Below are positions 1 through 5,313 of a stretch of DNA of 11,890 bases, one piece after another. The notes under the pieces were generated by a model. The model was not told the origin of the DNA. It made no database searches and worked only from the letters and a program-made list of their open reading frames with translations. The stretch is from DATEXQ01 sp036846005 (lineage in GTDB: Bacteria; Patescibacteriota; Microgenomatia; UBA8517): the NCBI GenBank assembly GCA_036846005.1, contig DAIUCV010000016.1, forward strand, positions 1-11,890, given 5' to 3'. Position 1 is the first letter of the stretch. Each line of letters starts with the position of its first letter. A program made the position numbers and the translations under genes.

Positions 1-16
1 AACTTTCTTTATTTTT

Positions 17-70
17 TGTGCCTAAATCAGTTCGATGTATGTTCGCTAAGTCACCCTAGAAAATGTTGAC
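17..70 (+). repeat. Copy A of a ~50-bp degenerate repeat
   Basis: Shares with copy B (95-150) the pattern taaat, then cagttcga, then a gct-ag core, then accct and gaaa. By eye the two agree at roughly two thirds of positions with one or two gaps. It lies downstream of arsM, in the same orientation as copies B and C. Its function is unknown. It may be decayed coding DNA, because the minus strand reads as peptide resembling that of copy B. Confidence 0.5.
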
Positions 71-94
71 TAATGAACAAATATTCTTCTCGGT

Positions 95-150
95 TAGGCA
101 TAAATACAGTTCGAACATCGCTTGCTAGACGACCCTGAGAAAGTGCCGTA
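95..150 (+). repeat. Copy B of the ~50-bp degenerate repeat
   Basis: Tandem neighbour of copy A, about 78 bp further on, just 3' of the arsM stop. It contains the small palindrome ttcgaa at 109-114 and the core gctagacgaccct near 124-136. A third relative (copy C, about 1510-1566) lies on the other side of the arsM/membrane-protein pair in the same orientation, so the pair is bracketed by direct repeats. Confidence 0.5.
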
Positions 151-162
151 AAATAGGTAATA

Positions 163-909
163 TTACTTCAGAGCAGAATAAGTTATACTAAGACCATAAT
201 CTTCTAAAAATGCAGGTTGTTCTTTGTGAATTGTAATATCAGAAAAACCTGTTTGTTTAAGTAGAGTTAAATAGTCTTTTTTGAGAATTGCACCACTTAT
301 ACAACCAATTAGTAATTCTTTGTCATTTTTTAAATCTTCTGGTAAGGGTTTGGTTAAAACAACATCGGAAACCATTAACTTTCCTCCGGGTTTTAAAACT
401 CGGTAGGCTTCCTTAAATACTTTCTTTTTGTTGGGTGTAAGATTGATAACGCAATTGGAAATAATTGTATCTATAGAGTTATCTTCAACAGGTAAATTTT
501 CAATATCACCTTTTCTAAATTCAACATTAGAGAAATTACCTTTTTTTGCATTATCTCTTGCTTTTTCAAGCATTTCATCGGTTATATCTATTCCAATAAC
601 TTTACCCTCATCCCCTACTTTTGTAGATGCTAGAAATGTATCAAAACCCGCTCCAGAACCCAAATCTAGAACAACATCACCCTTTTTTAAAGAAGCTATA
701 GCAATTGGATTACCACATCCAAGACCAAGATTAGAACCTTCTGGAACTTTATTCATTTCATCATAGGAATAACCCAGTTCGCCTGATTGTTTTTGAACAG
801 TAAGATTTGAATTGCATCCGCAGCTTCCACAACCACAACTTCTAGAGGTAACAGCAATATTACCATAGGATTGTTTAATTATATTTTTAATTTCATCCGA
901 ATTTTTCAT
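163..909 (-). CDS. arsM: Arsenite S-adenosylmethionine methyltransferase (ArsM-like)
   Basis: The 248-aa product should be a cytosolic Rossmann-fold enzyme that transfers methyl groups from SAM to As(III), giving methylated arsenicals. SAM-binding motif I is VLDLGSGAGFD at 80-90, followed by the acidic IGIDIT at 105-110 and the post-motif VLKPGGKLMVSD at 171-182. The As(III)-binding cysteines of the family are present: C65 in GLGCGNP, C153 in SNCVINL and C203 in GCISGA. An N-terminal cluster (C25, C27, C30, C32) matches the extra cysteine region of bacterial ArsM. Length and C-terminus look complete. The ATG lies 18 bp after the stop of the 158-aa membrane-protein gene on the same strand, so the two are probably co-transcribed. 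No Shine-Dalgarno site is visible. Another SAM methyltransferase role is unlikely given all three cysteines. Confidence 0.92.
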   Translation of the reverse strand: MKNSDEIKNIIKQSYGNIAVTSRSCGCGSCGCNSNLTVQKQSGELGYSYDEMNKVPEGSNLGLGCGNPIAIASLKKGDVVLDLGSGAGFDTFLASTKVGDEGKVIGIDITDEMLEKARDNAKKGNFSNVEFRKGDIENLPVEDNSIDTIISNCVINLTPNKKKVFKEAYRVLKPGGKLMVSDVVLTKPLPEDLKNDKELLIGCISGAILKKDYLTLLKQTGFSDITIHKEQPAFLEDYGLSITYSALK

Positions 910-927
910 ATTAAATTGTAGGAAATA

Positions 928-1404
928 CTAATTATCTTTAATTTTGTTCTTTTTGATAATTACCAATGAAGTTATAAGCCCAGCAAGAAATATCATTGAG
1001 CCTATAAAACAGGGGGTTGTAAAGATGCTTGTTGAAGGAACACCAGAACAAGAGACTTGCCCTTCAGCCTTTTTAGAATAAAAGTTAAATATTTCAAGAG
1101 CTAAATTGCTCCAGGCAAATATTGTTGATGCTATAAGAAGAATATTAAGTCTTTTTTGATGAATAACTTTTTTTTCTTCCGAAAACTTTAAAATGTATAA
1201 AGACCAAATAAATGCTATTAGGAATGCAAAAGCTCCATAAAAACAGGGAGTGGTAACCGGATTAGGGATAATACAACCAGAAATTTTTGTTATATCCCCG
1301 TATAAATTATAAAAACGAGAAAAATCAGTATAAACCGTAAACCAAGCAAAGAGTGTTCCTATTAGCAAAATAAAAGATTGAATTGTATATATTTTCTTCA
1401 TCAC
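928..1404 (-). CDS. Four-helix membrane protein with duplicated TTPCF cysteine motif
   Basis: I do not recognise this 158-aa protein. It has four likely membrane segments (about 6-25, 56-73, 87-106, 133-151) forming two similar halves. Each half has a FAW tripeptide (19-21; 96-98), an FY pair ten residues after the tryptophan, a cysteine, and a TTPCFxG motif at the start of the next helix. The cysteines are C44/C54 and C119/C132, placed at the same membrane face. This implies a duplicated helical hairpin carrying two cysteine pairs, suited to thiol redox or soft-metal binding. It is the upstream partner of arsM, 18 bp away, which hints at a role with arsenicals, but that is inference. It lacks the CxxC of VKOR proteins. 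The longest frame starts at GTG (1402-1404). The next codon, ATG at 1401, sits 8 nt after a TAAAAT box and is the likelier start. Confidence 0.8.
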   Translation of the reverse strand: MMKKIYTIQSFILLIGTLFAWFTVYTDFSRFYNLYGDITKISGCIIPNPVTTPCFYGAFAFLIAFIWSLYILKFSEEKKVIHQKRLNILLIASTIFAWSNLALEIFNFYSKKAEGQVSCSGVPSTSIFTTPCFIGSMIFLAGLITSLVIIKKNKIKDN

Positions 1405-1409
1405 TATCT

Positions 1410-1415
1410 ATTTTA
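1410..1415 (-). promoter_or_regulatory. Putative -10 box for the membrane-protein/arsM pair
   Basis: The minus strand reads TAAAAT here, 8 nt before the ATG at 1401. Transcription would begin at or just before the start codon, giving a leaderless or near-leaderless message. No clear -35 box is seen. Confidence 0.35.
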
Positions 1416-1423
1416 ATATTTTA

Positions 1424-1558
1424 TTATTGAGAAATATATAGATACTTATTTTTAATTTCTATAAACGGTTTTATACTTTCAAAAGATACTTCAAAACATA
1501 TCTTTTTAGCTCTAAATAAGTCTACTAAGCGACCCCTATGAGTTAATCTGGAAAAGTA
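1424..1558 (-). pseudogene. Open 44-codon stretch over copy C, no start codon
   Basis: Minus-strand frame that opens after a TAG (1559-1561) and stops with TAA at 1424-1426. It reads YFSRLTHRGRLVDLFR and near its end NKYLYISQ. The pattern YF, then L-S/T, then GRL, then YL-F/Y-ISQ also appears in the frame across copy B. There is no ATG, GTG or TTG early in the frame and it fills the gap between two divergent genes. It looks like another remnant of the same ancestral sequence; a chance open frame in AT-rich DNA is possible. Confidence 0.25.
1481..1506. repeat. 8-bp inverted repeat between divergent genes
   Basis: Arms AAAAGATA (1481-1488) and TATCTTTT (1499-1506) are perfectly complementary with a 10-nt spacer. 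It sits between the divergent 158-aa and 168-aa genes, about 65-80 bp from each likely -10 box, so it could be an operator. Chance occurrence in AT-rich DNA cannot be excluded. Confidence 0.3.
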
Positions 1559-1566
1559 CTAAAATA
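1510..1566 (+). repeat. Copy C of the ~50-bp degenerate repeat
   Basis: Shares ctaaat, then agt, then ctaagcgaccc, and a gaaaagt-ctaaaata end with copies A and B. It has an insertion of about 10-15 bases after accc and a deletion of about 10 after agt. Its 3' end overlaps the TAAAAT box proposed as the promoter of the 168-aa gene. Confidence 0.4.
1560..1565 (+). promoter_or_regulatory. Putative -10 box for the 168-aa gene
   Basis: TAAAAT lies 8 nt before the ATG at 1574, and no ribosome-binding site fits in the gap. It implies a leaderless start. Copy B ends with the same TAAAAT (149-154). Confidence 0.35.
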
Positions 1567-1573
1567 AATTATT

Positions 1574-2080
1574 ATGTCAACTTTTGGTGTTGAGGTTGAG
1601 GGTGTTGTGAGTCTAATCAAGGAAAAATATATCCCTAAACTTGTTCATATCGTTAGAAAAGAGCCATTACAACTTACAGCAGACCAACTTCTGGAAATAT
1701 CAAACGCTAAAATTGCCAAGCGAATAGCCTCTATTGTTGCAAGAAATGGTGAAAAAAGATTTGGACCAATGTGGTCCGAAGGACAGGGAGTTTTATCTGA
1801 CGGCAGAGGGGTACAACTGCAATCATCAGCCGATGCCTTGGAAATCCTCATTCCCGTTACAGAAATCGTTCCTTATAAAACACATGTTAGATTCGATCTT
1901 GATTGCAATAAAATTACAGTTTACGAAAAACGGCAGCAAGATAATAAACCGATTGTTTTCTACAATGTCCATCTTCCTGAAAGTGACATTCCCGCAACAC
2001 TCTCGCTCTCGAATGTTATGCACGACGTTGGTAAGATCTTAACCCAGGTAGAACAGGTTACGTTAATATCAAAAATTTAG
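1574..2080 (+). CDS. Hypothetical 168-aa soluble protein
   Basis: I do not recognise this protein. It has no membrane segment or signal peptide and only one cysteine (C111). The N-terminal third (about 10-60) is helix-like, with ISNAKIAKRIASIVARNG as a possible amphipathic helix. From about 90 to 135 it has beta-strand patterns (LEILIPVTEIV, HVRFDLD, KITVYEK, PIVFYNVHL), ending in another helix and strand. Its codons look somewhat less AT-biased than those of the Obg gene that follows by 108 bp on the same strand. Separate transcription of the two is likely because each has its own -10-like box. No function is proposed. It is a real gene judging by length, even codon use and the lack of any better overlapping frame. 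Confidence 0.75.
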   Translation: MSTFGVEVEGVVSLIKEKYIPKLVHIVRKEPLQLTADQLLEISNAKIAKRIASIVARNGEKRFGPMWSEGQGVLSDGRGVQLQSSADALEILIPVTEIVPYKTHVRFDLDCNKITVYEKRQQDNKPIVFYNVHLPESDIPATLSLSNVMHDVGKILTQVEQVTLISKI

Positions 2081-2127
2081 AAACTGATAATTTTTAGTGT
2101 TGTAATTTTTATATAGTTTTTGAAAAA

Positions 2128-2152
2128 GTTCCAAACTCATCCCATTGAGCAC
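2128..2152 (-). repeat. Possible distant relative of the A/B repeat
   Basis: The minus strand reads gtgctcaatgggatgagttt followed by ggaac. This resembles the gtgcctaaatcagttcga start of copy A, with a few extra bases. It lies in the 108-bp gap before the Obg gene. The similarity is weak and seen only by eye. Confidence 0.2.
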
Positions 2153-2168
2153 CCCAAATCGCTTTTGT

Positions 2169-2183
2169 AAGCTATAATAGCTT
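2169..2183 (+). promoter_or_regulatory. Obg promoter -10 box inside a 15-bp palindrome
   Basis: AAGCTAT-A-ATAGCTT is a perfect 15-bp inverted repeat that contains the consensus -10 box TATAAT (2173-2178). The ATG follows 10 nt after the box, leaving a leader of only a few bases. No good -35 box at 16-18 bp is seen. The symmetry suggests an operator overlapping the promoter. Confidence 0.5.
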
Positions 2184-2188
2184 CATAG

Positions 2189-3094
2189 ATGTTAATTGAT
2201 ACTGCAGAAATTACCGTTCATGGAGGGCATGGTGGAGCTGGAATGCCTAAAAAACACAAGGGTCCGGATGGTGGAAATGGTGGAAATGGTGGTGATGTTT
2301 ACATAAAAGGATCTTCAAATATAAAACTTCTTAATCAATTCATTCAAAAAGACATTTATTTCGCAGGTGATGGAGGGATGGGAGCACGTAACAATAAAAC
2401 CGGAAAACAAGGAAAAGATATAGAAATACTTTTACCTGTTGGAACTTCAATTTATGATAAAAAAACTGGAGAGTTTATTTTGGATGTAAACAAAATTGGT
2501 GAAAGAGTTATTATTTGTAATGGAGGCAGAGGTGGTTGGGGTGGTTTAACTGCAGAACAAGGTGTTCGAGGTGAAGAAAAAAAGCTAATCCTTTCTTTGC
2601 GTCTAATAGCTTATTTTGGTTTAATTGGTCTTCCTAATGTGGGTAAAAGCAGTTTATTGAATGAAATTACAAACGCAAAACCTAAAATTGCGAATTACCC
2701 GTTTACAACACTAGAGCCAAATTTGGGAGTTTTTGAAGGCAAGTGTCTGGCAGATATACCGGGACTTATTGAAGGTGCTTCTAAAGGAAGGGGTTTAGGG
2801 ATAACTTTCCTTAAGCATATTGAGAAGGTCAAGGTTATTTTACATTGTATCTCCTGTGAAACTCAAAACACCCTTAAAGATTATAAAACTGTTAGAAAAG
2901 AGCTTTCAGAGTTCAAACTTGAACTTACCAAGAAGCCTGAAGTGGTTATATTAACTAAAACTGATCTGGTTGATTCGAGTTATATAATGAAATTAACAAA
3001 AGAGTTAAATAAGGTGAATAAAAAGGTAATTCCTGTTTCAATCCATAATTATCAAAGTCTGGAAGAACTTAAAAAAGTACTAAGAAATATTTAA
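2189..3094 (+). CDS. obg: Obg/CgtA-family GTPase, short form
   Basis: The 301-aa protein belongs to the Obg family, ribosome-associated GTPases linked to 50S assembly and growth control. The glycine-rich Obg fold covers about 1-140, with GPDGGNGGNGGDV near 25-37 and NGGRGGWGG at 111-119. The G domain follows: G1 GLPNVGKSS (147-155), G2 threonines in YPFTTLEPNLG (170-180), G3 DIPG (189-192), G4 TKTD (256-259) and a G5-like PVSI (282-285). Two features are unusual. The stretch between the first glycines and GPDGG is shortened, and usually contains a SFRREK-like segment. The G4 motif has Thr in place of the Asn of NKxD. There is no C-terminal OCT domain. The ATG is the first in frame and fits the promoter at 2173-2178. 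Confidence 0.9.
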   Translation: MLIDTAEITVHGGHGGAGMPKKHKGPDGGNGGNGGDVYIKGSSNIKLLNQFIQKDIYFAGDGGMGARNNKTGKQGKDIEILLPVGTSIYDKKTGEFILDVNKIGERVIICNGGRGGWGGLTAEQGVRGEEKKLILSLRLIAYFGLIGLPNVGKSSLLNEITNAKPKIANYPFTTLEPNLGVFEGKCLADIPGLIEGASKGRGLGITFLKHIEKVKVILHCISCETQNTLKDYKTVRKELSEFKLELTKKPEVVILTKTDLVDSSYIMKLTKELNKVNKKVIPVSIHNYQSLEELKKVLRNI

Positions 3095-3124
3095 TTTATT
3101 TCTAATGTTTAATGTTTTCTAAAT

Positions 3125-3256
3125 TTATTGTCTGGCATAGCAATAAACAGGGAAAGCGTGCCTAAGCGCTTCCATTTGCTGTATAATCTGTTCTAAGAAG
3201 TTTTCAGGAAGAACCCTGGTTAATTTATATCTATTCTGGAAATATTCTATTTTCAT
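3125..3256 (-). CDS. Candidate 43-aa small protein overlapping the SGNH gene end
   Basis: An ATG at 3254-3256 opens a 43-codon frame ending in TAA at 3125-3127. The frame starts MKIEYFQNRYKLTRV, continues through an amphipathic helix-like PENFLEQIIQQMEALRHAF, and ends YCYARQ. It overlaps the last 26 bases of the SGNH hydrolase gene in another frame and fills most of the 136-bp gap before the Obg gene's convergent end. Codon choice looks natural, but no homologue is recognised and no ribosome-binding site is visible. It could be a small gene translationally coupled to the SGNH gene, the tail of a lost gene, or chance. Confidence 0.3.
   Translation of the reverse strand: MKIEYFQNRYKLTRVLPENFLEQIIQQMEALRHAFPVYCYARQ
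3151..3173. repeat. Hairpin between convergent Obg and SGNH genes
   Basis: Arms GGAAAGCG (3151-3158) and CGCTTCC (3167-3173) pair over 7 bp with one bulged A and an 8-nt loop. It lies between convergent genes and might slow or end transcription. The following bases are not a proper U-run on either strand, and it overlaps the candidate 43-aa frame. Confidence 0.35.
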
Positions 3257-4364
3257 ATATAAAATCAGCAATCGTTTTACTGATTAACCTGATACCTTCA
3301 TCTGAAGGATGAATAAAATCGTTTGGATCAATATATTTTAGATTAGCTTCACCATTCTCTGTTAATGACTTTTCATAAACATTTATTAGCGGAATGTTAC
3401 GATCCTTTGCAAAGATAATTGCATTATTGATATAGCTAATCCTTTCTTCTACCCATTTTTGTCTTTCTTCTAAGGAAATATCGTAAACACTTTGGGCAAA
3501 ATATTTTTTACTAGGAGCAATAGTTGCCATAATAGCGATAACGGAATTGGGATGATCTTTAATCAGTAGCTTAACTATATAGTCAAGAGTCTCTGTTTGT
3601 TTTTTCAATCCCTCATCTATAGAAAAATCCGATAAGGGATTATAAGCAAATGATTCAATTATTATTAGATCAAAACCTTCCTTAATAATAGGTAGGAAAG
3701 TTTCGCCGTCAACGGTTACTCCTTCATTAAATATTTTAGGTAGAGATAAAATATTGGTTGCGGAAAAGCCGTAATTGTAATTTACGAATTCATTATTGGG
3801 ATAATATTTAATCAGATCAAGTCTTAACTCATTAGCGTTTTTTCCCAAGGCTTTTACCATAGAATCCCCCACTATAAAAGTAAGATAAGATTGTTTTTTG
3901 GGAATTGTTGGCTTTTGGTAAGGATACGGATTGAATGGTATAGGAGTTTCTATAATAGCTTTTTTTCTAATATCCTGATTATTTTTTACCAGAAAAGTAA
4001 AAGACGTTAAAGAAAAAAGTGCAAAAACGACAATCATGAAAGATTTTGCGGATTTGGCAATTCTTAATTGACAACTATCACAAATTGTTGTGTTTTGATA
4101 TTTGGGAACATAATTTAATTTTTTACAGATAAGACAAGGTATAGTTTTATAATTTTCCGTAATTACTTTTGATTTCCTCCTGGTTATTATTTCATAAGTT
4201 ATAATTATTAATACTATTCCGATTTGAATAGATGCTATTCCCAGAAATAAACTCCAAAAAGGAATTTTAAGTGACAAAATAAATGCTCCACCCAAGAATA
4301 AAATGATTGAAAGAATCAGAAGTCCGAAATTATCAAGAAGGCTTAAAAATGAATTATCTTTCAC
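3231..4364 (-). CDS. Membrane-anchored SGNH/GDSL hydrolase with zinc-ribbon loop
   Basis: The 377-aa protein has two N-terminal membrane helices (about 11-31 and 35-57). A basic cytosolic loop follows, with a zinc-ribbon-like CLIC (77-80) and CDSC (95-98), then a third helix (109-126) and a proline-rich linker (140-157). The rest is an SGNH hydrolase domain outside the membrane. Its block I is FIVGDSMV (163-170) with nucleophile S168. G199 and N242 are candidates for the oxyanion-hole residues, and D349-x-x-H352 in NDFIHP is the acid/base pair. Family members are esterases acting on sugar O-acyl groups or lipids, so a cell-envelope deacylase is likely; the substrate is unknown. The start is GTG, 6 nt after a TATAAT box, so it may be leaderless. 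The zinc-ribbon loop in an SGNH protein is unusual. Confidence 0.8.
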   Translation of the reverse strand: MKDNSFLSLLDNFGLLILSIILFLGGAFILSLKIPFWSLFLGIASIQIGIVLIIITYEIITRRKSKVITENYKTIPCLICKKLNYVPKYQNTTICDSCQLRIAKSAKSFMIVVFALFSLTSFTFLVKNNQDIRKKAIIETPIPFNPYPYQKPTIPKKQSYLTFIVGDSMVKALGKNANELRLDLIKYYPNNEFVNYNYGFSATNILSLPKIFNEGVTVDGETFLPIIKEGFDLIIIESFAYNPLSDFSIDEGLKKQTETLDYIVKLLIKDHPNSVIAIMATIAPSKKYFAQSVYDISLEERQKWVEERISYINNAIIFAKDRNIPLINVYEKSLTENGEANLKYIDPNDFIHPSDEGIRLISKTIADFIYENRIFPE

Positions 4365-4370
4365 TTTTTA

Positions 4371-4376
4371 ATTATA
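4371..4376 (-). promoter_or_regulatory. Putative -10 box for the SGNH hydrolase gene
   Basis: A perfect TATAAT on the minus strand lies 6 nt before the GTG start (4362-4364). Initiation would fall on or next to the start codon. The AT-only surroundings give no clear -35 box. Confidence 0.45.
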
Positions 4377-4441
4377 TAACATATCTAATTTAAATTAATT
4401 TTATATAAATAAATTATAAGAAGTATTATGTTTTTTAAAAT

Positions 4442-4473
4442 ACCAATCCCCTTCCAAAACGAAGAGGACTGGT
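4442..4473 (-). terminator. Hairpin terminator of the 225-aa gene
   Basis: Arms at 4442-4454 and 4461-4473 with a 6-nt loop. Read as minus-strand RNA the stem is 13 bp, with two G-U pairs replacing what would be two A-C mismatches on the plus strand, so it favours the minus transcript. It begins 25 bp after the stop codon of the 225-aa gene and is followed by AUUUU, a weak U-run. Confidence 0.65.
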
Positions 4474-4498
4474 TCTTAAAATATTTACGAAATATTAC

Positions 4499-5176
4499 TT
4501 ACGGAACTGTTGTTGAAATTTCATAAAATCTCAACTGGACCATTTTCAAACCCTGATTATCATATTGCCAGTAATAATCTTGAAGCCTCGAATCAAATAG
4601 AGGCATTCTTTCATTGGTTCCGTCTCCATTTATATCCGCATAAACATAAAGAAGTTCTTTGGAAACATTAGTAAAACTACTCTTACCTTTATTTCTAACC
4701 TGAACCATTGAATAAATGGAACAATAAAGCATCTGATCTGTCGGATCAGTTGCACAGGTAGTAGTTGATGACTTGCCGCCCGGTTTACCAAGTGCTCTTG
4801 CCCAGACAGAATAGGTGGTTACACCTGTATTTGTGGGATCAGGATTGGGAAGCTGAAAAGTACCTGATCCGTCGGTACAATTAGCATCAAGAACCTGATA
4901 AGTTCCTTCAGAAAGTTTTATTTGACACGATCCCGTTAAGGGAACGAATATTCTGTTGCCTCCCGATATATCTGCGGTTTTATCTTTAGGAACACCGATA
5001 ATATTTAAATTAAAGTGCGATCCCGATGGAGCATTATTTCCTGAACTTGCTCTAGGAGTTATTTTTAGTCTTCCCAGAGTAGAACTTACTAGATATATTC
5101 CTGCTCCGGCTATTAATAATGCAAGTATAGCTAAGGGTAATGATAACAATATATTTTTAACTTTTGGTTTTGCCAT
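4499..5176 (-). CDS. Anchored extracellular protein with Ca-binding-like loop
   Basis: The 225-aa product has a short basic N-terminus (K4, K6, K8) and one hydrophobic segment (about 10-32), so it is a signal-anchor or uncleaved secreted protein with the rest outside. The outer part is beta-rich with Thr, Gly and Ser, and holds four cysteines (84, 100, 141, 152) that could form two disulfides. A DINGDGTNE segment (181-189) resembles the calcium loop of EF-hand or dockerin modules. I believe similar proteins (motifs FNLNIIGVPK and WARALGKPGG) recur in Microgenomates genomes, but this is from memory and no function is known. It stands alone, with its own promoter at 5232-5261 and terminator at 4442-4473. 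The ATG is the only start in frame, since a TAA lies just upstream. Confidence 0.75.
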   Translation of the reverse strand: MAKPKVKNILLSLPLAILALLIAGAGIYLVSSTLGRLKITPRASSGNNAPSGSHFNLNIIGVPKDKTADISGGNRIFVPLTGSCQIKLSEGTYQVLDANCTDGSGTFQLPNPDPTNTGVTTYSVWARALGKPGGKSSTTTCATDPTDQMLYCSIYSMVQVRNKGKSSFTNVSKELLYVYADINGDGTNERMPLFDSRLQDYYWQYDNQGLKMVQLRFYEISTTVP

Positions 5177-5231
5177 AATGTTTTACTTTGTCGTATTCAC
5201 CCCCTTACTATTCGTGAAAATTACTATTTTA

Positions 5232-5261
5232 AGTCTAATAAACTAAATATCTTCTTGTCAA
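5232..5261 (-). promoter_or_regulatory. Promoter of the 225-aa gene
   Basis: A perfect -35 box TTGACA (5256-5261 on the minus strand) is followed after 18 bp by TAGACT (5232-5237), a 4/6 match to the -10 consensus. Transcription would start near 5225, giving a leader of about 50 nt, unlike the near-leaderless starts elsewhere in the window. A Shine-Dalgarno-like AAGGGGGTGA lies about 20 nt before the ATG, too far for ordinary use. Confidence 0.5.
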
Positions 5262-5273
5262 TATAAATCCTTA

Positions 5274-5313
5274 AATATTTTCTTAAAAAGGTTTAGGAGT
5301 TTATGAAAATATT
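5274..5313. repeat. 9-bp inverted repeat at the end of the alpha/beta hydrolase gene
   Basis: Arms AATATTTTC (5274-5282) and GAAAATATT (5305-5313) are perfectly complementary with a 22-nt loop. The right arm covers part of the hydrolase stop codon. No U-run follows on the minus strand, so termination here is uncertain. Confidence 0.3.

Larger units (their letters stand above)
2..167 (-). pseudogene. Possible frameshifted coding remnant downstream of arsM
   Basis: On the minus strand positions 167-51 are open for 38 codons, including ALSQGRLASDVRTVF and then NREEYLFISQ, and end at a TGA at 51-53. Shifting by one base near 53-58 opens a second stretch, GDLANIHRTDLGT, which continues to the left edge. 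Removing one G of the GGG run would join the two. The two halves resemble each other (SQ, then G-R/D-LA, then RT), matching the DNA repeats. There is no start codon and the beginning overlaps the arsM stop, so it looks like a decayed tail rather than a live gene. It may instead be a chance open frame. Confidence 0.3.

Noticed and set aside
20..99. GCCTAAA at 20-26 and GTTAGGC at 93-99 as the ends of an integron attC site
   Set aside because: The left core has A where attC needs C, and the interior does not fold into the required paired stem. No integrase gene is in view.
428..766. 112-aa open frame on the plus strand
   Set aside because: It lies wholly opposite the arsM gene, which has full family motifs; it is an antisense shadow.
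928..1401. 158-aa protein as vitamin K epoxide reductase
   Set aside because: It has four helices and paired cysteines, but no CxxC in the last helix and the motif order is duplicated rather than VKOR-like.
1734..2042. 102-aa plus-strand frame and smaller minus-strand frames over the 168-aa gene
   Set aside because: They share the DNA of the 168-aa gene, have poor protein-like composition, and lack a start context as good as the main frame.
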